A stretch of 64,000 nt of DNA from Rhizobium leguminosarum bv. trifolii WSM1325. Its GTDB lineage: Bacteria; Pseudomonadota; Alphaproteobacteria; Rhizobiales; Rhizobiaceae. The translations under genes were made by a program, and so were the position numbers. The notes under the pieces are model-generated. The model had not been told where the DNA came from, searched no databases, and was given only the letters and a program-made list of their open reading frames with translations. The stretch spans positions 764,925-828,924 of the forward strand of contig CP001623.1 of the NCBI GenBank assembly GCA_000023185.1, given 5' to 3'. Shown piece after piece: positions 25,917 to 34,559 of the stretch (the stretch's first letter is position 1; every line of letters begins with the position of its first letter).

Positions 25917-26876
25917 CTATTGCAGCGTGCCGCTGATCACCATTTTTGACACGAATGCGGAAAGAAGCTGGCTATCGAAATGGCCCGGCGAATTCATCAT
26001 CATGTTGATCGCCTCTGCTTGTGAGAAGGCGCGCTTATACGGCCTGATGGTGGTCAGCGCTTCGTAAACGTCACAAATCGCCGCAAGCCGGGCGACGTAA
26101 GGGATCTTCTTTCCGGCGAGGCGACCAGGATAGCCGGAGCCATCGAACTTTTCGTGGTGGTAGCGACAGATGTCGAGCACCGGCTTCGGGACATGGGCGA
26201 CATGGGAAACCAACTCATATCCCCGCTGAGGGTGCCCGCGCACAAGATCCATTTCCTCGGCCGTCAGCTTACCGGGTTTCGTCAAGATGTCGTCCGGAAG
26301 CGCCATTTTTCCAAGATCGTGAACCAGTCCACCCAGTCCCAATACCCGCACATCCTCTTCTCCATGACCGAGGCTGCGCCCCAGGGTGATCATCAATGCG
26401 CTAACCGCCAGCGAGTGGAGGAACGTCAGCTCATCTTTTTCCTTCAGCTTGGCGACTGCGATCAGCGCACCAGCATTGTCGAAGGCTGCCGACATGATCC
26501 GCTCCACAGCTGCGCTTGCCGCATCACTGGCGAAAGAGGCTTTGATCCTGGCATGGGCAAGCATATGACGGATCTGCGGTCTCGTATCCTCGACGCATTC
26601 CCTCGCCTGCTTGATATCCTTCGCCGAAAACACGGCACGAAGCTGGGCGTCAAACGCAGCCCGGTCGATGTCCTGTGCCCCGCCCGGATCGACATCCGCA
26701 CCCTTTCCGACGTCGATAACAACAGTCATCAGGCGGCTTGCCATCAAACTCTCGACCTGACCAGTGGCCGATATCAGGAACGGCTTGAACCGGCGTGTCC
26801 TGTCTTCTCCCTCAATTTCGACGTCCTCAACATACATTCCGACCCGCAATTGGCTGACATGTATCCGTTTTCGCAT
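25917..26876 (-). CDS. HD-GYP domain cyclic di-GMP phosphodiesterase with N-terminal DUF3391
   Basis: A 319-residue cytosolic protein. The DUF3391 domain begins at once (MRKRIHVSQLRVGMYVEDVE). The HD-GYP domain carries HSLAVSA, the HD pair in GGLVHDLGK (about residues 186-187) and HHEKFDGSGYP (about 240-250), so the phosphodiesterase site is intact by sequence. The frame extends to a TTG at 26909, but the ATG at 26876 matches the usual start of DUF3391 proteins. It lies 84 bp after the GGDEF-EAL gene on the same strand, so one transcript may encode both making and breaking of cyclic di-GMP. Confidence 0.88.
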   Translation of the reverse strand: MRKRIHVSQLRVGMYVEDVEIEGEDRTRRFKPFLISATGQVESLMASRLMTVVIDVGKGADVDPGGAQDIDRAAFDAQLRAVFSAKDIKQARECVEDTRPQIRHMLAHARIKASFASDAASAAVERIMSAAFDNAGALIAVAKLKEKDELTFLHSLAVSALMITLGRSLGHGEEDVRVLGLGGLVHDLGKMALPDDILTKPGKLTAEEMDLVRGHPQRGYELVSHVAHVPKPVLDICRYHHEKFDGSGYPGRLAGKKIPYVARLAAICDVYEALTTIRPYKRAFSQAEAINMMMNSPGHFDSQLLSAFVSKMVISGTLQ

Positions 26877-26960
26877 CTCTGATCCGTTCAAAGTGATCTT
26901 GGTATTCAAGCGTTGTCTCAGGTATCCGGGGCCGGCCCGAGCGCGAAAACCTCGCTCAGG

Positions 26961-28775
26961 CTATAGGGCTCCGGCACGGGTCTTGTCTTGGTTGAGCCGT
27001 TGTCCATGCTGCTCTAAAAAGGCCGCGGCAACCGTTCGATCGACGGCTTTCGAAAATAGATAGCCCTGCCCGAGCTTGCAGCCGAGCTGGCTCAATTGAG
27101 CAGCTTGGGGTTCTGTTTCAATCCCCTCTGCGACGACCCGGATTCCCAGCTTGTGAGCTATTCCGATCAAGCCCTCAACGATGAAGGTCCCAGCATCGCC
27201 CGGCACCATGCGGTCGATGAAGGACTTGTCGATCTTGATGATGTCGACCGGCACCGTCAGCAGGTGGGTCAAAGACGCGTAACCCGTGCCAAAGTCGTCG
27301 AGGGCAACCCGCAAGCCCTTGGACCGAAGAGCCTTTATCTCGTCCGCGACGACATAGTCCCGTTGTCCGAGATAAACCGATTCCGTCACTTCGAGGATGA
27401 TGTGCTTGAGGGGAACCTCCGCTTCCCCGAAAATTCGGCACAGCCTGTCTTGCAGATTACCGCCACGAAAATCTGCCGCGGACAGGTTGATGCCTACATG
27501 CTGGAGAGGAAGGCCTCGGGCGAGCCAGCTGCGGATGTCTTTCGCAACCCTCAGCAACATCCGTTCGGTCAGCTCAGCAGCAATATGCGCGTCTTTCGTC
27601 GCCTCATGGAAATGCGCTGCGGCTATGATTTCGCCGGAAGGCGTGGTCATTCGACACAAGGCCTCGAAACCGACAATTTCGCGCGTATCCAGGCGCAAGA
27701 TCGGCTGGTAATGCGCATCGATCCGATCGTCTTTCAGGGCGACGCCCACGTCCCGAACCGCCCTGAAGCGTCTGGTCAGGGCGGTGCCCAGGCCGGGATA
27801 GTGTTGCACGTACCGGCCGCGATTGTGTTCTTTTGCATGATAGAGCGCCACATCGGCGTTCTGGCGGGTCTGGTCAGGGTTTGTTTCCGTCTCTGCCAAC
27901 GCGCCGCCAATCGTCGCGGCGGGAAAGACGACATGACCGTCGCAGGTTGAAGGAGAAGACAGTGCTGTGAGGATGTCGGTCGCGCTCGCCTTCAGATCAA
28001 GGTTTTTGTCGCCCGACACAATGACAGCAAACTCATCTCCACCGAGCCTAAAGGTGTTTTTGGTGCCTGCTGTCGTGGCGACCCGGTCTGCGACCACTTG
28101 AATCAATGCGTCGCCGGCTGCGTGCCCGAACGTGTCGTTCACGAGTTTCAAGTTGTCGATGTCAACAAGCAAGATGCCCCAGGCGCGCCGGGATCGAGGC
28201 AGCTCTTCGGCGAGAAGCTGGTTGAAACGAGCGCGATTAGACAGGCCCGTCAAAGCGTCGCTGTATGTCAGCCGCTGACGTTCCATCACCCGCTCTTCGC
28301 GATCGATGGCGATCGTGCAGAGATGGGCACAAGCCTCGACGAGGTCCCGTTCGACGACCTTCGGACCGCGGCGGTCTCGATAGTAGAAGGCGAAGGTGCC
28401 GATCACCCGGCCGCCGCTCTTGATTGGGCTGGACCAGCAAGCCCGCAACCCCAGCGGAAGCACCAGAGACTTGAAATCCTGCCAACGAGGATCGGTCTCA
28501 ATATCGGTGACAACGACCGCTTCTCCGAAATAGGCAGCAGCGCCACAGGAGCCCGCAAGAGGACCGGCTTGAAGATTGTCGACAGCCGCTGAGTAGTCAG
28601 GCGGCAGGGAAGGTCCGGCAAGTGTGTGAAGACGGCTCCCGTCGAACGTCAGCACCGAAGCGATGATCCCAGGAACGGCGGCCTCGACCCTGAGGCAAAG
28701 TTGCTCAATCGTTGCTGCCAGCGGTTCCCCTTTGGCAATCATTTCCAGAATGGCATTCTGCAACTCAAGGATCAT
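26961..28775 (-). CDS. GAF-GGDEF-EAL cyclic di-GMP signalling protein
   Basis: A 604-residue protein with no obvious membrane segment. Domains in order: GAF (about 15-160), GGDEF (about 165-330, motif GGDEF at 245-249) and EAL (about 340-585, EAL at 371-373, DDFGTGY at 493-499, EVTES around 462, and VVAEGIET). Both catalytic motifs are canonical, so the protein could be bifunctional. The RxxD inhibitory site that normally lies five residues before GGDEF is absent, suggesting that the cyclase lacks product inhibition. The GAF domain probably senses a small ligand. It is upstream of the HD-GYP gene. Confidence 0.93.
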   Translation of the reverse strand: MILELQNAILEMIAKGEPLAATIEQLCLRVEAAVPGIIASVLTFDGSRLHTLAGPSLPPDYSAAVDNLQAGPLAGSCGAAAYFGEAVVVTDIETDPRWQDFKSLVLPLGLRACWSSPIKSGGRVIGTFAFYYRDRRGPKVVERDLVEACAHLCTIAIDREERVMERQRLTYSDALTGLSNRARFNQLLAEELPRSRRAWGILLVDIDNLKLVNDTFGHAAGDALIQVVADRVATTAGTKNTFRLGGDEFAVIVSGDKNLDLKASATDILTALSSPSTCDGHVVFPAATIGGALAETETNPDQTRQNADVALYHAKEHNRGRYVQHYPGLGTALTRRFRAVRDVGVALKDDRIDAHYQPILRLDTREIVGFEALCRMTTPSGEIIAAAHFHEATKDAHIAAELTERMLLRVAKDIRSWLARGLPLQHVGINLSAADFRGGNLQDRLCRIFGEAEVPLKHIILEVTESVYLGQRDYVVADEIKALRSKGLRVALDDFGTGYASLTHLLTVPVDIIKIDKSFIDRMVPGDAGTFIVEGLIGIAHKLGIRVVAEGIETEPQAAQLSQLGCKLGQGYLFSKAVDRTVAAAFLEQHGQRLNQDKTRAGAL

Positions 28776-29135
28776 GACGTTACTTCCCGGAAGGAGACCC
28801 TGCCTACCAAACCGACTTTCAAATCAGGTTACGCCGTTGATTAGATTTTGATCGAATAAACGCCGAATGATCGGTTCGGGACCTGTCGTGCCGAGCTTCG
28901 CGTGCGAAAGCTCTCCAGCATTCTGACCTCCTTCTCGGAGTGAGATTGACCGATGTCACGATCGTTCTCTAAAGACGGTTATGAAATGCAATCCTCGGTC
29001 GCGCTCTTGAGGGCGCCGAGTCTTGAGCACGGCATAATTTTCGAGAGTCAGAAATCAGCTTATCGGATATGGTTCTAAATGCGTTGCAATGTCACCATCT
29101 GGCTGTCGCCGCACAAATGGAAATTGGCCTAAAAG
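28776..29135. other. 360-bp divergent intergenic region
   Basis: This region separates the GGDEF-EAL gene (minus) from the sensor kinase (plus) and must hold both promoters. I see no convincing operator palindrome, sigma-54 element or small gene in it. Confidence 0.6.
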
Positions 29136-30671
29136 ATGATCGGTGGCGATAAATACGTTGGCTCCGTAGGAAAAGCATCGCTCGCGATCATCGCGCTGAT
29201 GTTTCTGTCACTGACCACCCTTTTGTCGCTCTGGCTCATTTCCAGTTACGAGACAGCTGTTCGCCGGGGCGATGAGCGTGTCAGCGCGGCTTCCAAAATC
29301 GTTGCAGCGAACGCGAACTGGTTGAATTCCCTTGCTCGGGAGACCCTGCACCGGATTGATGATGCTCTGGGGCCGAGTATGTCTTTGCCCGGGCCGGATC
29401 GCGTGCGCGATCTCGACGCTGCCGTCTACGACCTTCCTCCTCAGGCGACTGCCTATGTCATCGGAGCCGTTGGAGAAACGCTCTACTCAAATGATCGCGA
29501 TATCCGGCCGGTCAACGTTACGGATCGCGACTACTTCGTTCGGCTGAGAAACGGTGCTGACGAATATACATCGCCGCTGATCATCAGCCGCCTTTCCCAG
29601 CGGCAGATATTCGTCTTCAGTCGCAGGCTGGAACGAAATGGCGAATTCGCCGGCGTCGCCGTGATTGCCTTCGACGCGAGCATCCTAAGGCCAATATGGG
29701 ACGCGGTGGCGATAGGCGAGAACTCGATTGTCAGCCTCATAAGACGCGACGGGCAACTTATCGCCCGATACCCGGAACCTGCCGGACCAGTCGATATGCG
29801 AAACCACAAGCTGTTTACCGACTATATGAGGAAGGCGACATCAGGCACATATCGCTCCGTGTCGCCAGTCGATGATGAAGATCGCCTGGTCGGATACCGA
29901 ATCCTCGAACGCACCCCTTTCGTGGCCATTGCTTCGGCAGATATCCATGTGATCATGCAGCCCTTTTGGGAGGATGCAAAAATCGCGGCTTTGTTGGTCG
30001 CTTTCGCCCTCGTCGGCGCTTTGGCCGCTGCATTGTGGATTCAGAACCTGATCAAGGTAGACACATTGCACACCAAGCAGCTTGCGGATGCGTTGCGGTC
30101 AAATAAAACGCTCATGCGCGAGATACACCATCGAGTGAAGAACAACCTGCAGACGGTGATGGCCCTGCTGCGCTTGCAGGGTTTTGAACCGGAGGCTGTT
30201 CAAAAATTAAATGAGCGCATTTCTGCGATGTCTGCCGTTCACGAGCAGATGTACGGCTTCGACCAGTTTAGCGGAATATCTGCTCGAGAGTTCATTCCAT
30301 CATTCGTTAGGACGCTCGTCGACGTCCATGGCCGCGCCGTTTCCGTCGACTTTGAAATCGACGACATCGTGATTGCAGCCGACAAGGCAACGCCGTTTGC
30401 CCTCTTGCTCAACGAGTTGATTGCCAACAGCATGAAATACGCGTTCGACGGCCGAGCATCCGGAAACATTCGCGTCATGCTGCACGTGACCGAAGGAGAG
30501 GAATCCCAACTTACCGTCGCTGACGACGGGATTGGATTCGATGGTCGATCGGACAGCGCCGGGATGGGGACGCGGCTGATTAAAGCCTTCGTCAATCAAC
30601 TGCATGGCGAGGCGAGATATAGTCGCCTGGAAGGGACGCAGTTTACGGCAACACTCAAGCTTGCCGATTGA
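29136..30671 (+). CDS. Membrane sensor histidine kinase, HisKA_2 type with periplasmic sensor domain
   Basis: A 511-residue inner-membrane kinase. Helix 1 (about residues 14-36) and helix 2 (about 285-305) enclose a Cache-like periplasmic domain (ETLYSNDRDIRPVNVTDRDYF, IFVFSRRLERNGEFAGVAVIAFD). The phospho-acceptor region TLMREIHHRVKNNLQTVMAL (about 325-344) is the HisKA_2 form, and the ATPase has ELIANSMKYAF and DDGIGFDGRSDSAGMGTRLI. This kinase class is common in alphaproteobacterial stress and light signalling. No response regulator is adjacent, so the partner is unknown. The Shine-Dalgarno is weak. Confidence 0.9.
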   Translation: MIGGDKYVGSVGKASLAIIALMFLSLTTLLSLWLISSYETAVRRGDERVSAASKIVAANANWLNSLARETLHRIDDALGPSMSLPGPDRVRDLDAAVYDLPPQATAYVIGAVGETLYSNDRDIRPVNVTDRDYFVRLRNGADEYTSPLIISRLSQRQIFVFSRRLERNGEFAGVAVIAFDASILRPIWDAVAIGENSIVSLIRRDGQLIARYPEPAGPVDMRNHKLFTDYMRKATSGTYRSVSPVDDEDRLVGYRILERTPFVAIASADIHVIMQPFWEDAKIAALLVAFALVGALAAALWIQNLIKVDTLHTKQLADALRSNKTLMREIHHRVKNNLQTVMALLRLQGFEPEAVQKLNERISAMSAVHEQMYGFDQFSGISAREFIPSFVRTLVDVHGRAVSVDFEIDDIVIAADKATPFALLLNELIANSMKYAFDGRASGNIRVMLHVTEGEESQLTVADDGIGFDGRSDSAGMGTRLIKAFVNQLHGEARYSRLEGTQFTATLKLAD

Positions 30672-30837
30672 GCGAGAGAAGCCACCTCCCTGCCCAAAGC
30701 AAGCCTTGGGTTATCCCGCCGTGTCGGGAGCACTTTTCATTGGGTTGGAGCGACACATTTTCCAGATGGCCTGCCGCTCGTGCGGGATTGTTCCTCGCCG
30801 TCGGCTTGCTTCGTTCAGATGTCACTGGGAGCAAAAC

Positions 30838-31161
30838 ATGACGAATGTTCCAACCATAGCCCGTATCTGGCGTGGCCGCACCAAGCCGGAATTTGCCGAT
30901 GAATACGAGGCTTACAATCGCGCTGAGGGAATTCCGCCACTGCTTAAGACGGCGCTCGGCGTCCAATTGCTACGCGAAGATCGAAAGGATGAAACATGGT
31001 TCACGACGATCTCCTACTGGGCCGACATGCAATCGATGACGGCGTTTACGAAAGGTGATCCGGAGCAGGTTCATCATCTGGCGCGAGATGCAGAACTGCT
31101 GTGCGAACTTCCGGAGCGTATCCAGATACACAAGATAGTGGTCCCACCCAATCTGCGTTGA
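30838..31161 (+). CDS. Antibiotic biosynthesis monooxygenase (ABM)-like small protein
   Basis: A 107-residue protein with a probable dimeric ferredoxin-like fold. IARIWRGRTKPEFADEYEAY at the start, TISYWADMQSMTAFTKGD in the middle and HHLARDAELLCELPERIQIHKIV at the end are typical of ABM-domain proteins of unknown substrate. GGGAG lies seven bases before the ATG at 30838; the longer open frame from 30604 overlaps the kinase and is rejected. It is 166 bp after the sensor kinase and may be expressed independently. Confidence 0.78.
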   Translation: MTNVPTIARIWRGRTKPEFADEYEAYNRAEGIPPLLKTALGVQLLREDRKDETWFTTISYWADMQSMTAFTKGDPEQVHHLARDAELLCELPERIQIHKIVVPPNLR

Positions 31162-31240
31162 GAATCCTTGGCCGCTTTCCGAGTCTTGCGCCCTTCCGCT
31201 AATCCAAAGATAATCATGGATTCCGGCGCCTCTCATGGAG

Positions 31241-31276
31241 CCAAAACGTTTTGGCTTGACTCCCAAAACGTTTTGG
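31241..31276 (+). promoter_or_regulatory. Tandem LacI-type operators overlapping a promoter
   Basis: The 14-bp palindrome CCAAAACGTTTTGG occurs twice, at 31241-31254 and 31263-31276, with centres 22 bp apart (about two helical turns). Between and over them lies a -35-like TTGACT (31256-31261), with a weak -10 candidate AATCTT at 31279-31284 after 17 bp. The central CG with A/T arms is typical for LacI-family repressors. The LacI gene starts 31 bp downstream, so autorepression of the whole operon is likely. Confidence 0.75.
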
Positions 31277-31307
31277 AGAATCTTTTTCTCAATTCGGGAG
31301 GAAGATC

Positions 31308-32318
31308 TTGGCCAATCTCAAACAGCTCGCGCAATCGCTGGGACTGTCGATCACCACGGTATCGCGGGCGCTCGATGGTTATGCCGATGTGTCGGCCGCC
31401 ACGCGCGAACGGGTTCGAGAGGCTGCCGACAAGGTCGGCTACCGGCCGAATGCTTCGGCGAGGCGCCTCCGCAGGCAGCGCGCCGAACTGGTTGCGGTCA
31501 CGCTGCCGAGCGATCCTGGCCATATCGGTCCTCCGCATTTCCTCGATATGTTGTCCGGCTGTGCCGAACACCTTGCCGCTGCCGGCCTCAATCTGGTGAT
31601 TGCGCCGGTGCCGCGCGGCGAGAGCGAACTCGACATCTGCCGCCGCTTCGTCGATGGCCGCCGCGTCGACGCCATGCTTCTCGTCCGCACCAAACGCAAG
31701 GACGAGCGCGTCGAATTTCTGCAGTCGCGCGGCATTCCCTTCGTCACCAACGGCCGCACGGAAAGCCTGCTGTCCCATCCCTATATCGACGGCGACGGTT
31801 TTGCCGGCTTTCGAGCCGCGACGCTGCGCTTCCATGCTGCCGGCCACCGCCGTATCGGCCACATCGCCGGCCCGCAGGAATATTACTTCGCACATGACCG
31901 CTGCCGTGGCTGGCGGGCGGCGATGGAGGAATGCGGCCTTGCCACCGACCTCTGCGCCGAAGGCGCGCCGTTGGAACAGGGCGGTTATCTCGCCGCACTC
32001 GAACTTCTGCGCCAACCCTCGCGTCCGACCGCACTCGTTTGCGCCACCGACGAAATGGCGATCGGAGCGCTCCGGGCGCTACGCGAGGTCGATGGCGGCA
32101 ACCAGATCAGCATTGTCGGCCATGATGACCTAGCAATGGGCGCCTTCACAAGCCCGCCGCTGTCGACCATGCGCATGACCGGCGAAAACCTCGGCGCGAA
32201 CTTCGCCTCGCTGCTGCTGCGCGCCATCGCCGGCGAACCTGCCGAAGAACTCCAGGAGCTTCACGCGATCGAATTCGTCGATCGCGACAGCCATCGCCGT
32301 CCCGCCAAGGCGGCATAG
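31308..32318 (+). CDS. LacI-family transcriptional regulator
   Basis: A 336-residue repressor starting at TTG with GGGAGGAAGATC just upstream. The helix-turn-helix and hinge cover residues 1-60 (LKQLAQSLGLSITTVSRALDGYADVSAATRERV, YRPNASARRLRRQRA), followed by a periplasmic-binding-protein-like sensor domain (RRVDAMLLVRTKRKDERVEFL, PTALVCATDEMAIGALRAL, ISIVGHDDLAMGAFTSPPLSTMRM). It likely senses the glycoside, or a derivative of the glycoside, taken up by the transporter encoded directly downstream. Confidence 0.92.
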   Translation: MANLKQLAQSLGLSITTVSRALDGYADVSAATRERVREAADKVGYRPNASARRLRRQRAELVAVTLPSDPGHIGPPHFLDMLSGCAEHLAAAGLNLVIAPVPRGESELDICRRFVDGRRVDAMLLVRTKRKDERVEFLQSRGIPFVTNGRTESLLSHPYIDGDGFAGFRAATLRFHAAGHRRIGHIAGPQEYYFAHDRCRGWRAAMEECGLATDLCAEGAPLEQGGYLAALELLRQPSRPTALVCATDEMAIGALRALREVDGGNQISIVGHDDLAMGAFTSPPLSTMRMTGENLGANFASLLLRAIAGEPAEELQELHAIEFVDRDSHRRPAKAA

Positions 32319-32360
32319 ACAGCCGTGCATCTCAAACAAAGAACAATGAAGGAGGAGAAG

Positions 32361-33635
32361 ATGAAACATATCATGTCATTTGGAATTCTGGCTTCCACGG
32401 TGCTGGCCTTCGCTTCGCCGGTGCTGGCCCAGACCGTTTTCGTATCCACCCAGCTTCGTCCGATCGAGGAGGCGACCGTCGTTCGCGAGGAACTCCTGAA
32501 GGACGTCGGCTCGGTTGACTACGTGGTCGAGGAGCCGCCGCAGTTTGCGGTGCGCATGGAAGCCGAGCGTCAGGCCGGCAAGCACACCGTCAGCCTCGTC
32601 GGTGCACTGCATGGCGAGCTCTCGCCGCTCGCCGACAAGGACACGCTCGAGCCGCTTGACGATCTCGCCAAGAAGTTGGCAGCGAGCGGCATGCCGCAGT
32701 CATTGCTCGACCTCGGCAAGCTCGGCAAGTCGACCCAGCAGTACATCCCGTGGATGCAGGCGACCTATGTGATGGCCGCCAAGAAGGAAGCGCTGCAATA
32801 CCTGCCTGCCGGCGCCGACGTGAACGCGCTGAACTACGATCAGTTGATCGAGTGGGGCAAGAATATGCAGGACGCAACCGGCCAGCCGCAGATCGGCTTT
32901 CCCGCCGGCCCGAAAGGCCTGATGGCGCGTTATTTCCAGGGCTATTTCTATCCCTCCTTCACAGGCGGCGTCGTGCGTACTTTCCAGAGTGCCGATGCGG
33001 CCGCCGGCTGGGAGAAGCTGAAGGTGCTGTGGGCCTATGTGACACCGAACTCGACCAGCTACGACTTCATGCAGGAGCCGCTCGCGGCCGGCGAAGTCAT
33101 GGTTGCCTGGGACCACATCGCCCGGCTGAAGAATGCTATTTCCGCAGCACCGGATGATTATGTGGTCTTCCCCGCTCCCGCCGGTCCGAAGGGCCGCGGC
33201 TATATGCCGGTCGTTGCCGGTCTCGCCATTCCGAAGGGCGCGCCTGACAAGGCCGGCGCAGAAAAAATCATCGAGCACCTGTCCATGCCGGACACGCAGC
33301 TCCTGACCGCCTCCAAGGTCGGCTTCTTCCCGACCCTCAACGTCAAGCTGCCGCCGGATCTCGATGCCGGCGTCGCCCTGCTCGCCGGTGCCGTCACCGC
33401 CACCCAGGCCTCCAAGGACGCGGTCATCTCGCTGCTCCCGGTCGGCCTCGGCGACAAGGGCGGCGAGTTCAACAAGGTCTACATGGACAGTTTCCAGCGC
33501 ATCGTACTGCAGAACGAGCCCGTCGCAGACGTCCTGAAGGCCCAAGGCGCGACAATGGCCAAGCTGATGGCCGATACGAAAGCTGCCTGCTGGGCGCCCG
33601 ATGCCAAGAGCGACGGCCCCTGCCCAGTCGAATAA
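32361..33635 (+). CDS. Sugar ABC transporter substrate-binding protein (family 1)
   Basis: A 424-residue periplasmic binding protein. The ATG at 32361 follows GGAGGAG, and the product begins with a Sec signal (MKHIMSFGILASTVLAFASP, cleavage near VLA-QT). The mature part shows YIPWMQATYVMAAKKEALQYLP, AGEVMVAWDHIARLKNA and AGLAIPKGAPDKAGAEKIIEHL, as in carbohydrate-binding family-1 proteins. A strong hairpin follows the gene, probably to keep binding-protein mRNA more abundant than permease mRNA. The ligand is inferred from the downstream glycosidase. Confidence 0.9.
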   Translation: MKHIMSFGILASTVLAFASPVLAQTVFVSTQLRPIEEATVVREELLKDVGSVDYVVEEPPQFAVRMEAERQAGKHTVSLVGALHGELSPLADKDTLEPLDDLAKKLAASGMPQSLLDLGKLGKSTQQYIPWMQATYVMAAKKEALQYLPAGADVNALNYDQLIEWGKNMQDATGQPQIGFPAGPKGLMARYFQGYFYPSFTGGVVRTFQSADAAAGWEKLKVLWAYVTPNSTSYDFMQEPLAAGEVMVAWDHIARLKNAISAAPDDYVVFPAPAGPKGRGYMPVVAGLAIPKGAPDKAGAEKIIEHLSMPDTQLLTASKVGFFPTLNVKLPPDLDAGVALLAGAVTATQASKDAVISLLPVGLGDKGGEFNKVYMDSFQRIVLQNEPVADVLKAQGATMAKLMADTKAACWAPDAKSDGPCPVE

Positions 33636-33647
33636 ATCTGCCCATGA

Positions 33648-33674
33648 AGCGTCCGGGCGAAATGCCCGGACGCT
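33648..33674 (+). terminator. Intra-operon hairpin between binding protein and permease
   Basis: An 11-bp perfect stem (AGCGTCCGGGC with its complement) closes a GAAAT loop and is followed by CTTTC. There is no long T-run, so it probably acts as a partial terminator or RNA-stabilising element that sets the binding-protein to permease ratio. Confidence 0.7.
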
Positions 33675-33707
33675 CTTTCACCCCTCTGCTCGTCGAGGCG
33701 GGAGCCG

Positions 33708-34559
33708 ATGACCAATAGCCGACCCTGGATCCCCTATCTGCTGATCCTGCCATCCGTCGCCTTCCTGGCACTGCTGTTTGTCGTGCCGCTGGTGCAGACG
33801 ATCTGGCTGGCGGTGTCGGATAATGGCGCGCCGTCGCTTGCAAATGCCGAGCGCATGGTCACCGACATCAACTTCACCCGCTCGGTGAAAAATACCTTCC
33901 TGCTGACGATCGCGGTCGTGCCGGTGCAGATCGCCCTTGCGCTGGCCATGGGCACGATGGTCGCCAAGGTCGGCCGCGGGCGCGAGACGATCCTGTGGAT
34001 CTGGACGATCCCGCTCGGCATTTCCGATCTCGCCGCCGGTCTCGTCTGGCTGTCGATCCTGCAAAATACCGGCTATCTGAATTCGCTGCTCTTCGGCCTC
34101 GGCATCATCAGCCGGCAGGCAAGCTGGCTCTCCTACCAGACGCCGGTCGCGCTCTTCATCGCGATTGCAGTTGCCGAAATCTGGCGCGGCACGGCAATCG
34201 TCATGGTCATCATCGTTGCCGGCCTCAACCAGGTGCCGAAGGAGTTCAAGGAAGCCGCCGAAATCTTCGGCGCGGGTCCGTGGACGCGTTTCTGGCGCAT
34301 CACCCTGCCGCTGATCCGCCCCGCGCTGCAATCGGCGCTGATCCTGCGCACCGTGCTCGCCTTCGAGGTCTTCGCGGTGGTCTATGCGCTCGGCGGGCGC
34401 AATTTTCCGGTCCTCGTCGGCGAGGCCTACAACTGGCAAAACCAGAACCAGAATTACAGCGTCGCTGCTGCCTACGCGGTGCTGATCATGATCATCTCGC
34501 TTGCCGCCACGCTTATCTATCTCAAAGCCCTGAAGGTCGATCCGGAGCGCCTGCCATGA
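33708..34559 (+). CDS. Sugar ABC transporter permease, MalF/UgpA type
   Basis: A 283-residue inner-membrane permease. The first helix is IPYLLILPSVAFLALLFVVPLVQTIW. The EAA loop VPKEFKEAAEIFGAGPWTRFWRITLPLIRPALQ lies in the second half. GGGAG precedes the ATG. The stop overlaps the next permease start (ATGA). Confidence 0.92.
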   Translation: MTNSRPWIPYLLILPSVAFLALLFVVPLVQTIWLAVSDNGAPSLANAERMVTDINFTRSVKNTFLLTIAVVPVQIALALAMGTMVAKVGRGRETILWIWTIPLGISDLAAGLVWLSILQNTGYLNSLLFGLGIISRQASWLSYQTPVALFIAIAVAEIWRGTAIVMVIIVAGLNQVPKEFKEAAEIFGAGPWTRFWRITLPLIRPALQSALILRTVLAFEVFAVVYALGGRNFPVLVGEAYNWQNQNQNYSVAAAYAVLIMIISLAATLIYLKALKVDPERLP

